Shown here piece by piece: positions 36,526-49,291 of a stretch of 64,000 bases of DNA. Position 1 is the first letter of the stretch. Each line of letters begins with the position of its first letter. Position numbers and translations under genes: made by a program. This DNA comes from Aphrophora alni (taxonomy: Eukaryota; Arthropoda; Insecta; Hemiptera; Aphrophoridae): positions 143,595,618-143,659,617 of the forward strand of contig OY740765.1 of the NCBI GenBank assembly GCA_963513935.1, in the 5' to 3' direction. The notes below the pieces were generated by a model, which worked only from the letters and a program-made list of their open reading frames with translations, was not told where the DNA came from and did not search any database.

Positions 36526-36833
36526 GTCAATAGTGGATCTTTTTTTTAATTATTTGCACTATAGCTTTTTCAGGATGAATCCTATCATCAGGTGCTTGTC
36601 AATTTTTAATCAAATTACATAACACATTACAACTTAGCACCAAACTTTTACTATTAAACATTTTAATATTTTTTAAAGTTTTAATGTTATGTTAGTCTTA
36701 ATAATTTTAATAGTGAAAGTTTGGTGCTAAGTTGTTTGTGTTATGTAATTTGATTAAACTGACAAGCACCTGATGATGGGATTTATCCTGAAAAAGCTTT
36801 AGAGCAAATAATAAAAAAAGATCCACTATTGAC
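36526..36833. mobile_element. Foldback element, 308 bp
   Basis: Two arms of about 140 bp (36526-36665 and 36695-36833) are inverted copies at roughly 90% by eye, around a spacer of about 30 bp. The tips are GTCAATAGTGGATCTTTTTT and its complement; GTA flanks both ends. Each arm contains CTGATGAT...CCTGAAA, a short hairpin block. No coding capacity. It could be a tail-to-tail pair of short retroelement ends or a foldback MITE. Confidence 0.8.
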
Positions 36834-36922
36834 GTAATATTTTAATAACTTTAAACTATGATATTAAATGTAATGAAAAAAGAAGCATTTATGGTTATTT
36901 TACTCTTGGCTACAAAGCAGTT

Positions 36923-37684
36923 CAAATACTTCAATAAAACACGCACTCTAAGCCTATTTATTAATATCTGTCCTTTAATGTGAAATGTTGGATACTTTTT
37001 ACAAGTTGTTGTTTTTGCTTTAATTATGGCTTTAAAATAAGCCAAATACTTGTAAAAAACAGATTGTACAATATAAAATCAAAAAGTCAACCGATATAAT
37101 TAATCCACTATTTGTCATTTCTTGACATATGACTTTATAAAAAAGACAGTTGGGACACTCTGCCGTAGCACTTGAACACAATTGCATGACATACCTGTTT
37201 ATGCTGAATATCACAATAATTATTGTTTAAACAATTTGCAGGATACAATCGGCTAACAGTAAACGCCACCCCAGCTACAACAGACGCAGTTCCTGCCGTC
37301 AGAACAGTTACAAAAGATCTCTTTGATTATGAAGTTCAAGTTTATATTTATAATCACAAAGATCTCCAAAAACCGTTGTGACGGCAGGAGCTGTATCTGG
37401 AACTGTTAGCCGCTTGCAAATGTGCCCAAGTGCTACGGCAGAGAGCCCCAACTGTCCGTATTCTAAAGTCATATGTCAAGGAATGACAAATAGTGGATAC
37501 ACTGGATACACTATTTCGGTTGATTTTGAATTTATATTGTACAATTTTTTTTTTTACAAGTATTTGGCCTATTTTAAAGCCAAAAATAAAGCGAAAACAA
37601 CAACTTGTAAAAAGTATTTACATTACTCATTATAGGGCAGATATTAATACATAGGCTTAGAGTGTGTGTTTTATTGAATTATTG
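36923..37684. repeat. Near-palindrome of about 760 bp
   Basis: Left arm about 36923-37325 and right arm about 37340-37684 are inverted copies with a spacer of only about 15 bp. Shared blocks from the centre outward are AGATCT...TGATTATAA, GACGGCAGGA, ACTGTTAGCCG, AAGTGCTACGGCAGAG, AAGTCATATGTCAAG, ACAACTTGTAAAAAGTAT and ATAGGCTTAGAGTG. The left arm has about 60 extra bases near 37195-37250. Short frames on opposite strands of the two arms therefore encode matching peptides (...KVICQ-MTNSG); I do not call them genes. Confidence 0.8.
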
Positions 37685-39983
37685 TACGCAGAAGACGTTC
37701 TTATTAAATTTAGAGACCTGATAAAGAATTATACAAGAATCTAAAATATTTTGATTTGTTTTTATTTGGTTTCCATAGAGATTTAAATGATTTTATCATT
37801 GTTGTAGTTAAATAATTATATTTTTATTACACACGCACGCACACACACAAATACTGAAAAATGGAGACTAACAATTTGAAGGTTAAATGATCCAGCCGTG
37901 TTAGGACAATGCATTAGAAAAGGAAACAACCGAGTAACCACATGGGTAATCATCAACCAATTATGACTGTAAGTTTTAACAGATTTATTAGTAAATGAAT
38001 AACCCTATAGACGATTTAAGAGATTAACAAGTAGGTTGAAAACAATTAATTATAAATTATGGGTTGCCATTAACCAACTTAAACTGTTATTATTTAGGTA
38101 TAATAATATAAACTAGGCCCACTAATAATAAACCTAAACTCACTAAAGGCAACCCATTAAATATTCTAGGATCCATGTATTGGGGTGATAATTCAAACAA
38201 TTCTAGCTTAGGCCTATTTGCTTTAATAAAATTCTTATTTCTAGGGTTAATAAGAATACTATTTGATCTGTCTATACAAATCTGTAGGCCTACATACAGC
38301 CTGTATATTTTATACATTTCAGTAAAGTAAAAGGTTATATTTGATTGTAACTTAATTTACTTCTGATTAGATTTTCCCAAGTGGTTGCAGCTAATTACTA
38401 TAAAATTTATTGATTTAATATGATTGGTTGTAGCCTAATTCTTAATTTTACGCTTATGGACAAGATACTGTGTACCGATAATCGATTATGCATAGCCTAC
38501 GTAAACTTAATTTGATTGATTGTCAATTAACTAACATAACTGAACTATCGATAACTATAATCAATAGATTCTAAATTAGTCTCACACATATAATCTATAG
38601 GGCCTACTAAGCTTAATATTTAATCTAATTGTATTAGCCTATGGTACTGCAATAAAACTATTGGGCCTCTTATTTAACTTTACAGTCTCAACTTAGATCT
38701 AACTATTTAAATTAAAACACTATTCTTGGGAATATTTTTTATGACTACATATTTTGAAAACTATTCTTATAGTATATTGCCTACTCATCTGCTTTTAGTT
38801 AGTTTTGGAAGTTTTATTATTTTTGTAAATGATGCAATTCAAACAAAGTGAATTTTCCTAGATATTTTGAAGTGATAACTTTTTTGGCCTGTTGGGCATT
38901 TTTGGCGTGGGGGAAAAAATGTAAACTCGCGTCATGCAACATACCGTACCCTACGTTTGGGCTGTATAGCATTGCCCATACGTTTGTGTTTACAACAATT
39001 AGTGAAGTTTTGTATGAATTTATTTGCAACAAAACAGGAATATCTTGTTTTTCAATCAATTGTCAAAGCATCATTGAACACGCACTCAATCTCAATGACA
39101 GTATTTATAAAAAATTAAATGTAGGCTAATTATTCTTTTGGAAACACATATAAAAGATGGAAAGATCACAGATATTCCGGATTTCTAACTCTAACGGAAT
39201 ATTCGTTGTAAAAAAATTATTGTAGCTACCTTATTCTCCTATTATGTTCAAATTTATTTGGGAATTTAGATCGGTCCAAGAAGTTATCACTTCCAGCGTG
39301 TGGTCCTAAGAACATCCAATTTTTTTCCTGTTACAGTATTTCTTGTAATTTAATCCGAGTAGCTCTCTCGGTTAAGGTCAGATTCAATGAAAACATGTTA
39401 TTTAGTCTCAACTTTCAAGGCACTCTTCTAGAATATCGTGTGGTGCCTAAAAATCTAGTACATTTCAGACAAGTAATACTTTGTCAAGTTCAGGTTGGCG
39501 GGTGGACCCGGGACTACCTGAGGCCACCCCTATAATCCCTCGCCGCATCTGCCAGAGCTGTCTGCTGCCTAGGCAATGAGTCACCTACTGGCTGTGTTTA
39601 TACAAAGATACACTTTCTTAACAGAATAATAATTGAACATGTTTAAGAGTATATTTGAAATCTAATAAAAAAGTTATGAAAAATGATACCAAACTCGACC
39701 TAGGTATTAGAACATTTAATACGAATTTTATTAAGAATTGTTTATATTGTGACTGTGACTTTTTATTTAGATAATTTAGAAGGCAAGTTTTAAGCTATAA
39801 TGAATATTAAAAGCTTTACTTAGGAACTCTATGGGTAAAAGTAAATTGACCGTAGAATTTGTTAATAACAGTAAATCTTTTTACTGAGATAATGTGTTTA
39901 ATACAAATTACATTAACAATCGGAGAAAAAGTTATATACACAATATGCTAACTAAAATTGTGTATATTGTTTTCTTGTTTTAG
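37685..39983. other. Non-coding, no gene supported
   Basis: Anonymous. Overlapping frames on both strands at 38817-39129 have no secure family match. 39490-39590 is unusually GC-rich for the window. Confidence 0.5.
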
Positions 39984-40134
39984 AAAATGGAGTGACCATT
40001 AGCATAATGGCAATATTAACACCAGATGAGATGCAGGAACTCTTTCCTAAATTGGGCCATAGGGCACTATTCAAAAGCAACTGGCAGAGATGGTGTCAGA
40101 CATGCACTGTAATCTCACTGAGAAGCAAACTTAT
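39984..40134 (+). pseudogene. SAM-like domain exon of an uncharacterised repetitive insect protein
   Basis: A candidate exon with acceptor TTTCTTGTTTTAG before 39984 and donor GTAAGC from 40135. The frame reads NGVTISIMAILTPDEMQELF then PKLGHRALFKSNWQRW. This resembles the SAM-like N-terminal module of many anonymous insect proteins ('NGI...LTEDDLKELIPKIGHRAIF'), which mediates protein-protein contacts. After the tryptophan the same frame continues to a TAA that overlaps the donor. The earlier part of the SAM fold should be in an upstream exon, which I did not find. I mark it as pseudogene because no partner exon is visible; it may be a real isolated exon. Confidence 0.5.
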
Positions 40135-41907
40135 GTAAGCTTATATAAGTTAAAGTTTAAAAAATTTCTACAATAAATTATTGACCCTATAACTGACTCT
40201 AATGACCCTGTGTTCTGTGTTTTTTAAGCTTTTGAAGTTATTTTTCTATAAAATCACCATAAATAGTAGGTACCCTACTGTAAATCCTACATATAGTATG
40301 TCATCTTGTCCATGACATTACGTTGAATAATAATATGTAATTGAACGAAAATGCGAATATATGAATATATTTATTTATGTAAAGAGTAAAAAAAAGTAAG
40401 TTATACACATATTACGAAAACATAAAAATGTAACATCTGTATAGTCGAAACAATTAAAATATATATAAATTCCAAAATAATGTTTTTACATTAATTTCCA
40501 AATGTATTTGCGAACAATTGTTGTAAGAGTGTAATAATAACCTTACAGGCCTATAAAAATATGTTACAATTGCTTTTGTAGCTAAAGGTAAGTAGTTTCA
40601 GAAAATAATGAGGGAAAAAAAATTAAAATTAAACAATTGAAGAAAATGGTAAAAAAATATCCTGCTTAAAAAATGTTTTCTTTGACTTTTTTATATTTAA
40701 TACGCTTTTAGGTTACAAATATGAAATAAATAAATATATCAGTAGACGCAGAAACAAATATCCTTTCCAATATTGTAATTGTAATTTTTTTCCAACAAAT
40801 TACTAAGGAAAAAATATTTTTGTGATAAGACACAACTCTTGAAAAGTAATCTAGAATATAGGGTGGTTTCGATAAATAAAGCTTCCTTCCGCTAACTGTA
40901 TGAAAAGAAATAGCAGTGTTTACAAACTCGAATCTTGTTTATCCGAAAGTTCAGTTTACGACCTCTTTGAGCCAGTACCAATAATATCATCTATCACTAA
41001 TATATAACCTCCTAAATCCGTGTTTTAATAAGGATCGAGTACGGAATTTGCCAATATAGAATATATTTACCAAACACTATAATTCATTGGTCTTTCTAAA
41101 AACGTAGTCTATGCAGTTCCCAAAATAGGGTACGGGAACTCTTTGGGGGTACACGGTACCTATACCGTACAAGCTCTAAAGTGGTTGGAATATGTCTATT
41201 TTTGTATAATATCCAGAATGCAGGGAAAAACTACATTCATTCCTGTTACCCAGGGGTATGTGAAGCATAAAAGTTTATAAAACACTGAGCAGGGTCATTC
41301 TCAGTGTTTGAGATAATGTTGACACCACAAAATATTTTGTTACTTTTGTCCCAGAGCAAATTCTCTACTTTTTTTAAAAAATTTCGCAGGTAGGTGGAAA
41401 ATCTTCAAAAGACTAAGGGAGAAATCCGCTCTTCCCAATAGTGTGAGATTCTTACACACTAAAAACCACCTTTCTTCCTGTTAGTACCCCTATTGCGTGG
41501 GACAAGAAAACAGGAAAGGTTTTCCATGTACCAAGCTGAGAAGCTCTTTCCATGGGCATATCGAGATTGTAAATGTAAAAGAAAGCAGAACGTTATGTAG
41601 GCTATCCGCGCGAAGGGCGTGGTAAAGAACTGGCTGGGACACTGAGTCCAGTCAGTTAAAACCTCGCGACAGATCATGCAGGAGCCCAGGTTTGGTAGAT
41701 GTGACGTGCAAGGTGAAGGGTGGGAGTTACCTTACAAATAATTTGTTAGTGAATTCTGTCCAAATTCAAACAACAAAAAGCAAATGTTATAATGGTTAAG
41801 GAATAAAAATATCCCTTGTAGTAGTGAAATGTATAAATCTGACCTTTATAATTTAATATTACAAAATAAGACCCGGTATTAAGAATATCTTTTCAATAAT
41901 CTTTTAG
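40135..41907. other. Non-coding, no gene seen
   Basis: Anonymous. The minus-strand frame at 41459-41677 has no motif. Confidence 0.5.
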
Positions 41908-42091
41908 AAAAACATGGTCATTCTGTTGTGAGACTTCGTATCACCCAGAACTAAACGTGATTGAACTTATAATTTGGCCTCGAGTAAAAAATGCAGTAGC
42001 GGCTTTTAATGTAAATAACAATATTAGTATAGTTCAACCAGTTTCACAACATGCTGTAGTTGAGGAAGACAAATTCTCCTTCACACAGTGA
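41908..42091 (+). pseudogene. DDE transposase C-terminal scrap (IS630/Tc1-like)
   Basis: A plus-strand stretch encodes a YHPELNVIELIIWPRVKNAV segment followed by VNNNIS and VSQHAVVEEDKF. In IS630/Tc1-type transposases the block '(PPY)HPELNPIELIWxxxK' holds the last catalytic acid (the E of NxIE), and a C-terminal 'HVIxxE' block follows. Upstream catalytic parts are absent and frames are shifted just before the HPELN block, so it is a small remnant. It is unrelated in detail to the Tc1-like body at 28423-29060. Confidence 0.6.
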
Positions 42092-43006
42092 TGTATCTAC
42101 TAACGGCCTATTTACTACATGCCACGCATTTCTCCAACCTGCGCGAGACTTGGTCGAAGTTAACTTTGTTGTTACTCTACTTCTTTTTACAGTATATAAG
42201 AAAATATGTTTTTGGTAGAATAGGAATTATGAAAATAGCATTTATATTTTATGGGAGTGGGATACGAAATCAATGTAAGTAATTAATATTGATACATTGG
42301 AATGTATAGTAGTAATTAGGTCAGCAATATATCATTTTCTTTTCGTCTGTCAAACTATTTGCTAAGGATGCATGTTCAAATCGTATAACGTGACTTAAAA
42401 TATCTTCTCCTGTAGTACTGTACCACTAAATTTACCTGGATGGAAAAATGATAAATAAAGAGTGGTTATCTGTCTGCATTGGTCATGCCATGATTACTCA
42501 TGGACTTCTGATGAAATACGGGAATCTACCACAAACAGTATGTACATCCTTGGGAATTTTGTTATATTAAGAGGTATGTGTGTGGCATTTATCCTACCCA
42601 ATTATATTTAGGCTATGTTGGGGAACAATGTTGGTATTCTTAGATCTTTTTGCATCACCTGAATGTTTTTGATAATTTTTTTATTTTATTTATTTTTTAT
42701 TTTTTAGAATTGATTGTTGTAGGGCCCATTTACAGTAGGCTACTGTAATATTAAGTATGATGTTGTTTATTAAGTTTTATAAAAAAATGTTAATATAGTT
42801 AACCCTTTGCAAAGCGCTTTTATAGTCCAGTAATATATTGATTGTTGTTTTCTGTATGGTAGTTTATATCCTTGTTAACTTGTTGCAGAGCTTCTTTACA
42901 GCCCTGTTATGAAGTTGTTGTATATTAAACTCTTATCAAAGTTTATGATTGTCAAGTAGTTTTAGTCTTTTTTAATTTTGTTCAATTTTTTGTACTTAGT
43001 CCTATA
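42092..43006. other. Non-coding, no gene seen
   Basis: Anonymous AT-rich DNA up to the Helitron 5' end at 43007. Confidence 0.5.
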
Positions 43007-43800
43007 TCTTATTCTATTAAACGAGCAAGGAATTGTATGTATGTACCTATTTCCAGTCATTTTATCTCAAAAACTACTAACGATTTTCTCCATATTTTGT
43101 ATATAAAGGGTTTTCAACATCAGGAATCCAATGAACTTTGTCAAAATTTCGAGAAAAATCATTTTCTATGAGTTTTCACGATTCGAAAAATACACAGTAA
43201 AAATATATATATTATAGCATTTCATGATAACAGTATTTGCAATCAGCTGGCAGCAGGAATTAAATAATCTCAAATAAGTTAATATGCATATAGGTAGTAT
43301 ATGTAACTTGTATTTAAACTAATTATTTAGATGCAGAGAAGTTATTTGTAGTGTGTTTATGTAAATAAAACGTTTTGCAGGTGTAACCGGCAAGCTTAAA
43401 ATACTGTAACGTTTTATTGTGGGACTTCTGAGAGAAACGCTGAAGGAGCTAGATGTCTTTTTTTGTGTGAGGAAAAAGTGAATTTCGTCGTCATATCGAC
43501 CAAAGTTGAATCTAGAACTACACAGGTAACGAAACTAAACATAGTGAACAATTTGAACTAAAGTCTTTCCATCATACATCAAAATCTAAATAACTTTTCC
43601 CTTAGCGTTGTTGCATGAAAAAATTTTGAAATTTTATTTGGTTGGTTTTGTAGCTGACATTAAAATATTAGATACATATTTTTATTTATTTTAAATTTAA
43701 ACAATATTTAACCGGAGAAATAATGCATTTAAGGTAACGAAACTAAACATAGCGAACAATTTGAACTAAATTCTTTCCATCATACATCAAAATCATTAAA
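43007..43800 (+). mobile_element. Helitron 5' end (partial or non-autonomous copy), plus orientation
   Basis: Starts A|TCTTATTCTATTAAACG, the same tip as the minus-strand Helitron at 51656-59032. It matches that element in inverted orientation over two blocks: 43007-43365 (to 59032-58505, allowing for the 185-bp duplication there) and about 43600-43732 (to about 58275-58140). The part between differs. No Rep/helicase sequence follows, and no 3' hairpin with CTRR was found, so its end is uncertain. Confidence 0.7.
43524..43794 (+). repeat. Direct repeat pair, 63 bp, 208 bp apart
   Basis: 43524-43586 and 43732-43794 both begin AGGTAACGAAACTAAACATA and end CATCATACATCAAAATC, with about 3 differences. 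The second copy starts where homology to the other Helitron stops. Confidence 0.85.
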
Positions 43801-44743
43801 CTAGAAAGTTTAACTTGTATAAAATGGTAATTATTTACTATTCTCCCTTTCCCATTCGTAACTGCTTTCAGGCGAATGTTAAACATTGTATTATGGGTGG
43901 TTATTGTTGATACCGGTTTCTTGGAACCAGCTGAAAGAAATAAAGTCGGATTATTATCCTACTTTGTCAGTGAACATCTTATCAGTAAGCTCCCGTTAGT
44001 CTACCGTCGACTATGGCTTGTAGTATATTATCTAACTCTACTTCTTGCAGTAGATGCAAGTTAACTCTGAGTGAATTTATTATTCTCACTGACAAACTCA
44101 GTAGAACATGGTTGAACATGGTTGAAGTAGTGCGCAAAGAAATAAAAAACGAATTAAACTATAGACGCCAAAACAGATATGAAATCTTTGTTTTGAAAAT
44201 AACGAAAACTCTACTACTGCTATCACAATATTGAGATATTTTGCATATGATACACTTAAAGTCCAAAATGGCCAACATATGGAAAATGAAGGGTTTCCAG
44301 ACATATGTTTATAACAACTTGTTTCCTTAGTTTCACTCTAAACCATCTCTTAAAGTTTGGCATGACATTTTCTAAATACCCTGTATATAACTAGAAACTT
44401 ACAAAACAAGAAACCATTAATAATAATATTCAAGTAGTTAAGAGATTAAAGTATTTTATTTATTTACAGTAATCACTATTATCTTAAGTTGAATCACAAG
44501 TCTAGGAATGAACATACGCATTGTATAAGTCAGTCAGGACTTCAGGTCCTCACAACATTCCAGTTTCAGGTCCCAAAACTACTGTATATCGAATACGAAG
44601 AATATCGAATACAGGTTTATACAGAGTCCTCAAACAGTTCTTTTCTTATTCGAAAAGCAGCATTCACAGGACTTCACCGTAAGTCCTCTTGGTTCCCAAA
44701 CCGCTGTCTACCGCACTATCACGTGTCGAAATGGTCTCAAACA

Positions 44744-44951
<208 letters not shown>

Positions 44952-46189
44952 GTTCACCATGTGCCAAACAATATCACATCTTGATCTTTTTGAACCCCCA
45001 TTTAAAAAAATAATGAGGAATCATAGACTTTATATTTTTTCGGAATCTGATTCAGGGTGAAAAACCGTAATTATATATATCCTTCTTAATTGATATAATT
45101 GTAAAAAGTAATTTTCAAATTACTGGTATAAATTGCTCGACTCAACTTACTCAGTATTGTGATCAAGTTAAGGTGGTTATAAACTGGCAGCACGATGTTC
45201 GCCTAGACTAGCATTACCTGAGCAAGTTAAAGTGGATAAAAAGTAGGTGATATGATGACAATATAACAAGGCGCTGTCTGAGCAAGTTGAGGTGGCTAAT
45301 AATATGTGAAAGTAAATGATCTAGGTAATTTGGTTAATAATATGTGTATAGAAATTGTGACGAATTTTGCTTTGATTAAAGAAACTTTTTCCTCATGCTT
45401 TGTTATGTTGTACCATATTATTAACTTTATATACAACATTAATAAATTTTTATTTATCGTTAGAATTTAAAGAAAAACTAAGTGGCTAATAAAATTAATT
45501 ATTGACCAATTATACTTTTATTTTTGAGAACTAGCTATTTCAACATACCAAAGATAGACAATTATTATCTGTGCAAAATTGTAATTTTGTTACATAAAAT
45601 ATTGTTTTCTATTACATAAATTTTCATTTACTATCTAATGAAAATGAGTTTATAAATAATATTGTGTATAAGTATATGGAGCAAAATTGTACTACTGCCA
45701 CTAACTTAGCGCATCATTTATTTGTTAGTGGTCTATGTCTGGTGCTCCATGTACAATGTGACATCTTAATAGTTTTGGGTAATCACTATCAATATTATAC
45801 GCTTTCAAACATAGGCCCTCCTTGATCAGATGTAGGACCTATTCTGTATTTGAATGCATACAGTAGTTAATTTTTCTGGTCGTATCAGTGCTTCTATTAA
45901 AAAAAAAATCTTATTAACTATTAGAGTAAGTTGTTTTATTCAGAAAAACTGAGATTGAGGGTGAAACTTAAAGGATGCAGCAATTAGTAATATACACAAG
46001 ATGAGACTAGTCTTGTCTTGGTCCCGAGTCTTCCCGATGTCATAAAAGTAGTTTTTAAAACCTGTGGTCAGTATATGATGTGCTCTACATACGCAAACGC
46101 ATCGACAGATTTTATTAAAATTCTTTAAGTGGGTATATTATGGCCATATCGGGAAAACACCATAATGATCTTTAGAAAAACATCAAAAT

Positions 46190-46290
46190 TATAAATTTCT
46201 AAAAATCAAGTCAACTGATTTTGTTGATCACATTTTGCTCAAATATAGCCTCTAAGTACTCAAACCAAAGGTTGTCATCTCTCTATAAAC
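46190..46290 (+). repeat. Dispersed repeat family 2, copy 3
   Basis: Contains TCAACTGATTTTGTTGATCA, then CATTTTGCTCAAATATAGCC, TCTAAGTACTCAAACCAAAG and GTTGTCATCTCTC, collinear with copies near 3777 and 10403. Confidence 0.45.
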
Positions 46291-47909
46291 ATGATTTAAA
46301 TAAAACACTACTAACATTTTTGTTTATGCGAGTTGACTATTAAATTTAATGAACTACCTAAACTTATTCAATTAACTTATTTAAATTATAATTATGTATA
46401 ATCAAAAACCATGTCATGTGTCGTCAATTTATCATGAAAATACCTTCTTATTTATAACTTTTGGAGATTAAATAAAAACAAAATTGTTTAACTTCTCAGA
46501 GTGAAGTGAACAACTGTTATTAAAAGAAAGTAAGATATTATTCAAAAACATTACTTGACAAACAAATTAAAATATTCTTCTATCACATAGCTTTATGACC
46601 TAAAGTTAGAATTTAAAATGTCTACTATTTTTTGATTATGCAGAATGAGGTCATCATAAGAGAACGTTATCGATATTAAAAAAAAAAGAGTATATTAAAA
46701 CAAAACAAAAATATTAAATAAGTTACTATAAATATAGTTTGTTTTCAATGTCTAGATAGGTGTGTTAAAAAAAAATGTAACCCGTTCTTCAGTCTAAGAG
46801 GACATTCTTATAACTTTTACGATAAGAACTATATTGCCATTAAAAGACCAATAAACCTACCTCATCTAACATATACCATTAAAGAGTTGTGCGAACAATA
46901 TGCAATGCATCCATCACAATCCCGGATATAGTAGTTTTATTGGAGACTGGTATGATTATAAATTATGCATCTTGGTGTCCTAAATTTATAACAAGATTAC
47001 TCTATTGAAACATTGAGCAGCCCACGTAATATCCGATAATCATTCTATATTTCAAAATACATAGTTAATTTCAATATGAAACAAATTAAAGAGGATAGTT
47101 AAAAGTGTTCGATCTGTCAATCAGTGGTGCTATTGATCCACACACTTTACTTTTGAAATTGGATGATAGAGTTTTGTTTCCAAATGTCTCTGCTTATACA
47201 AATGACAAAATTCCTATAAAGAAATTAAAAAGCGAATAATCAATAATAGCCCTCCAACAATAGGCCAATAGTGAAAGACAATAGTGCAAGTTTGATGAAA
47301 TTTTAAAACTTTTAATATCTTCAAAATTACATTATTAAAATATTCTTACTAAACAAACAAAAAATATAAAGTTTCAGTATTTATTGTAGACTAATATTGT
47401 GTTGGTTTCTTAAATTGGAATAAATAATATTTTTTTATTTATTTTTCATTTTATGTGTTTAAAAGAAATAACTTATCAAGAAACAAATAAGGTGATTGTA
47501 AAAAGAGGGAACCCAAGACAACAACGTTTAGATTAAAAAATAATAAAGAATAATAAATTAAAACATGCCCAATATTTTTGTTTATAAGATGTAGAAGTAT
47601 CTGATAGTAACTTTAAAAAAAATATATTGTTTACTTTTTTATATCAAGGTTACTGGATGGTTTTCATTCATTTTCCCCCTTGTCTACTAATACATCAAAG
47701 ATATTGTTTTACAATATCTCAGTTTGAAATGTTGGTTCCATTTTAGTTATTCAGAACTTAACTTTACAACTACTGTTTCTAAGAAACATTGCTATTATTT
47801 AATCTTCAGGTTAAATTCACTTACCCATTGATGTCTCTTTAGTTCTACATGTATCAGACATCCGATAGCAGGGAAAAGACCAAAAGGATTAAGGTGATGT
47901 GACTGGCTG

Positions 47910-47911
<2 letters not shown>

Positions 47912-47947
<36 letters not shown>
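47912..47947. repeat. Poly-T tract, 36 bases
   Basis: Uninterrupted. It could be the A-tail of a minus-strand retroposed insertion, but no insert body or duplication could be defined. Confidence 0.95.
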
Positions 47948-47948
<1 letters not shown>

Positions 47949-48578
47949 TTACCATTTAAGCGTAAGTGATGACATCTTCAGTTATTTATACACTTGTTTC
48001 TGATATTCTTTAAATATTTTATATATTGTTCCATGACAGGAAAATGTTGCCATGTTAGAATGACAGGATTTTTTCAACTAACATCGTAAGGGTTTGGAAA
48101 ACAGCTATTCTTTTAAAGAACGTGTTTGCACTTTACATCTTTGTCTTCAGTTTACTTTAGTTGATGTGCAACCTAATAGTGATTGAGGTTGTGTAGAAAG
48201 TGAGTTTGTCTATGATTTAGTGATCATTTAATTTACAGCGTTATGAATAGCAGAGGCTACAAATGTTTAGCAAAATTAGACATTTAAATGGACAATAAAA
48301 ATAGAGATAACAAAATACATGTATTTTATAATTTAGCAGAGTTTCTATTTTTGGTTTAAAGAATAAATAATAAAGATAATATTAATATGTAGTTGTTGTG
48401 CTAAGCCCACATATATTTAAAAACATTATTTAATGCCATAAATATATTTTTAATGTTTTCAAATTATGTGGTAAAACTTATTTATTATTACGGATTTTAA
48501 GTAATTGACCAAAGTGACAACCAAACTGTTGGCCATAAAGTTTCCGATAAAGTTTCATCAATACTGTTCCACTTCATA

Positions 48579-49291
48579 TTTAACTTCCTCAAGCCAGAAG
48601 TTCGCCAGTTAACTTTCTGTGATTCATGTGCAGGCCACAACAAAAACTTTATATTGTTCAGGCTTGCTTATTTCATTGTTCATGTTTGTGGTCGGCTCAA
48701 CAATTTGAAAATGGTATTTCCTATAGGCTGGCACTTGTATATGGAATGTGACTGCAATATGGGATTAATTAACCAAAAGTCTTATTGCAAGGTGCCAGAT
48801 GATTGGATTGCTGTGATCGCCAACTCCAGAGTAAAGCCTTTCCCATTCATTGTGTTTAAGTTTGACCAATCAACTTTTCTTGCATGAACGTCTTTTTTTG
48901 AAACATTAAACTTAAAAGGAAAGTGTCCTTTTTCGTCAAGACCAATCAGAGAGCTAGAAGTTAGTGTAGCAAAACCTAAAATTATTCTTTTTCGTGAGTC
49001 ATACAATGGCTCGTTCATTACTGTTTCAATAGTGAAACAAAACAAACCAGTTAGACCTTCGAAAAGAGGATGTAAGAAGAAGAGGATTCAAAACCCTAGT
49101 ATTGAAATAGAAAGAGGCTTTGAATTGTGGCTAAAACTATTGTACAATGAAAAAATACCTGTACCAAAAGCAAAATTTGAAGACTTGCTATTTTTAAAAA
49201 TGTTTCTGTTAATGGAGTCTCAACTATTTTATGAAAATTTATGAACAAAATGAAATGACATAACCAATGATGACTTCGATGAGATTTTCGG
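48579..49291 (+). pseudogene. Copy of an uncharacterised repetitive insect protein (perhaps DUF7869 type), stop-containing
   Basis: One continuous reading frame from 48579 to 49291 encodes FNFLKPEVRQLTFCDSCAG, then NKNFILFRLAYFIVHVCGRL, FPIGWHLYMECDCNMGLINQ, PDDWIAVIANSRVKPFPF and, further on, FRESYNGSF and IPVPKAKFEDLL. I recognise the order 'FCDSCxGQNKN...VFPxRGHSYMECDxxMGLI' from a family present in many copies in insect genomes, often next to transposons; function unknown. The frame carries in-frame TGA at 48885-48887 (after STFLA, where a Trp is expected) and at 49242 and 49251. A donor-like GGTAAG follows at 49291. G-H-L replaces the usual G-H-S-like site. It is probably dead but kept its frame, so the decay is recent. 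Confidence 0.7.

Noticed and set aside
37032..37635. Two short frames sharing a Cys-containing peptide
   Set aside because: They match because they lie on opposite arms of the palindrome; there is no evidence of translation and the frames do not extend.
38817..39129. Overlapping frames with a faint THAP-like 'LHFFP' phrase on the minus strand
   Set aside because: The zinc-binding C2CH pattern is absent and the resemblance is a few residues only.
39490..39590. GC-rich block suspected to be a tRNA or a SINE head
   Set aside because: No cloverleaf or A/B box could be drawn and it does not match repeat family 1.
42088..42282. 64-codon frame following the DDE scrap
   Set aside because: It overlaps only the tail of the remnant in another frame and shows no transposase motif.
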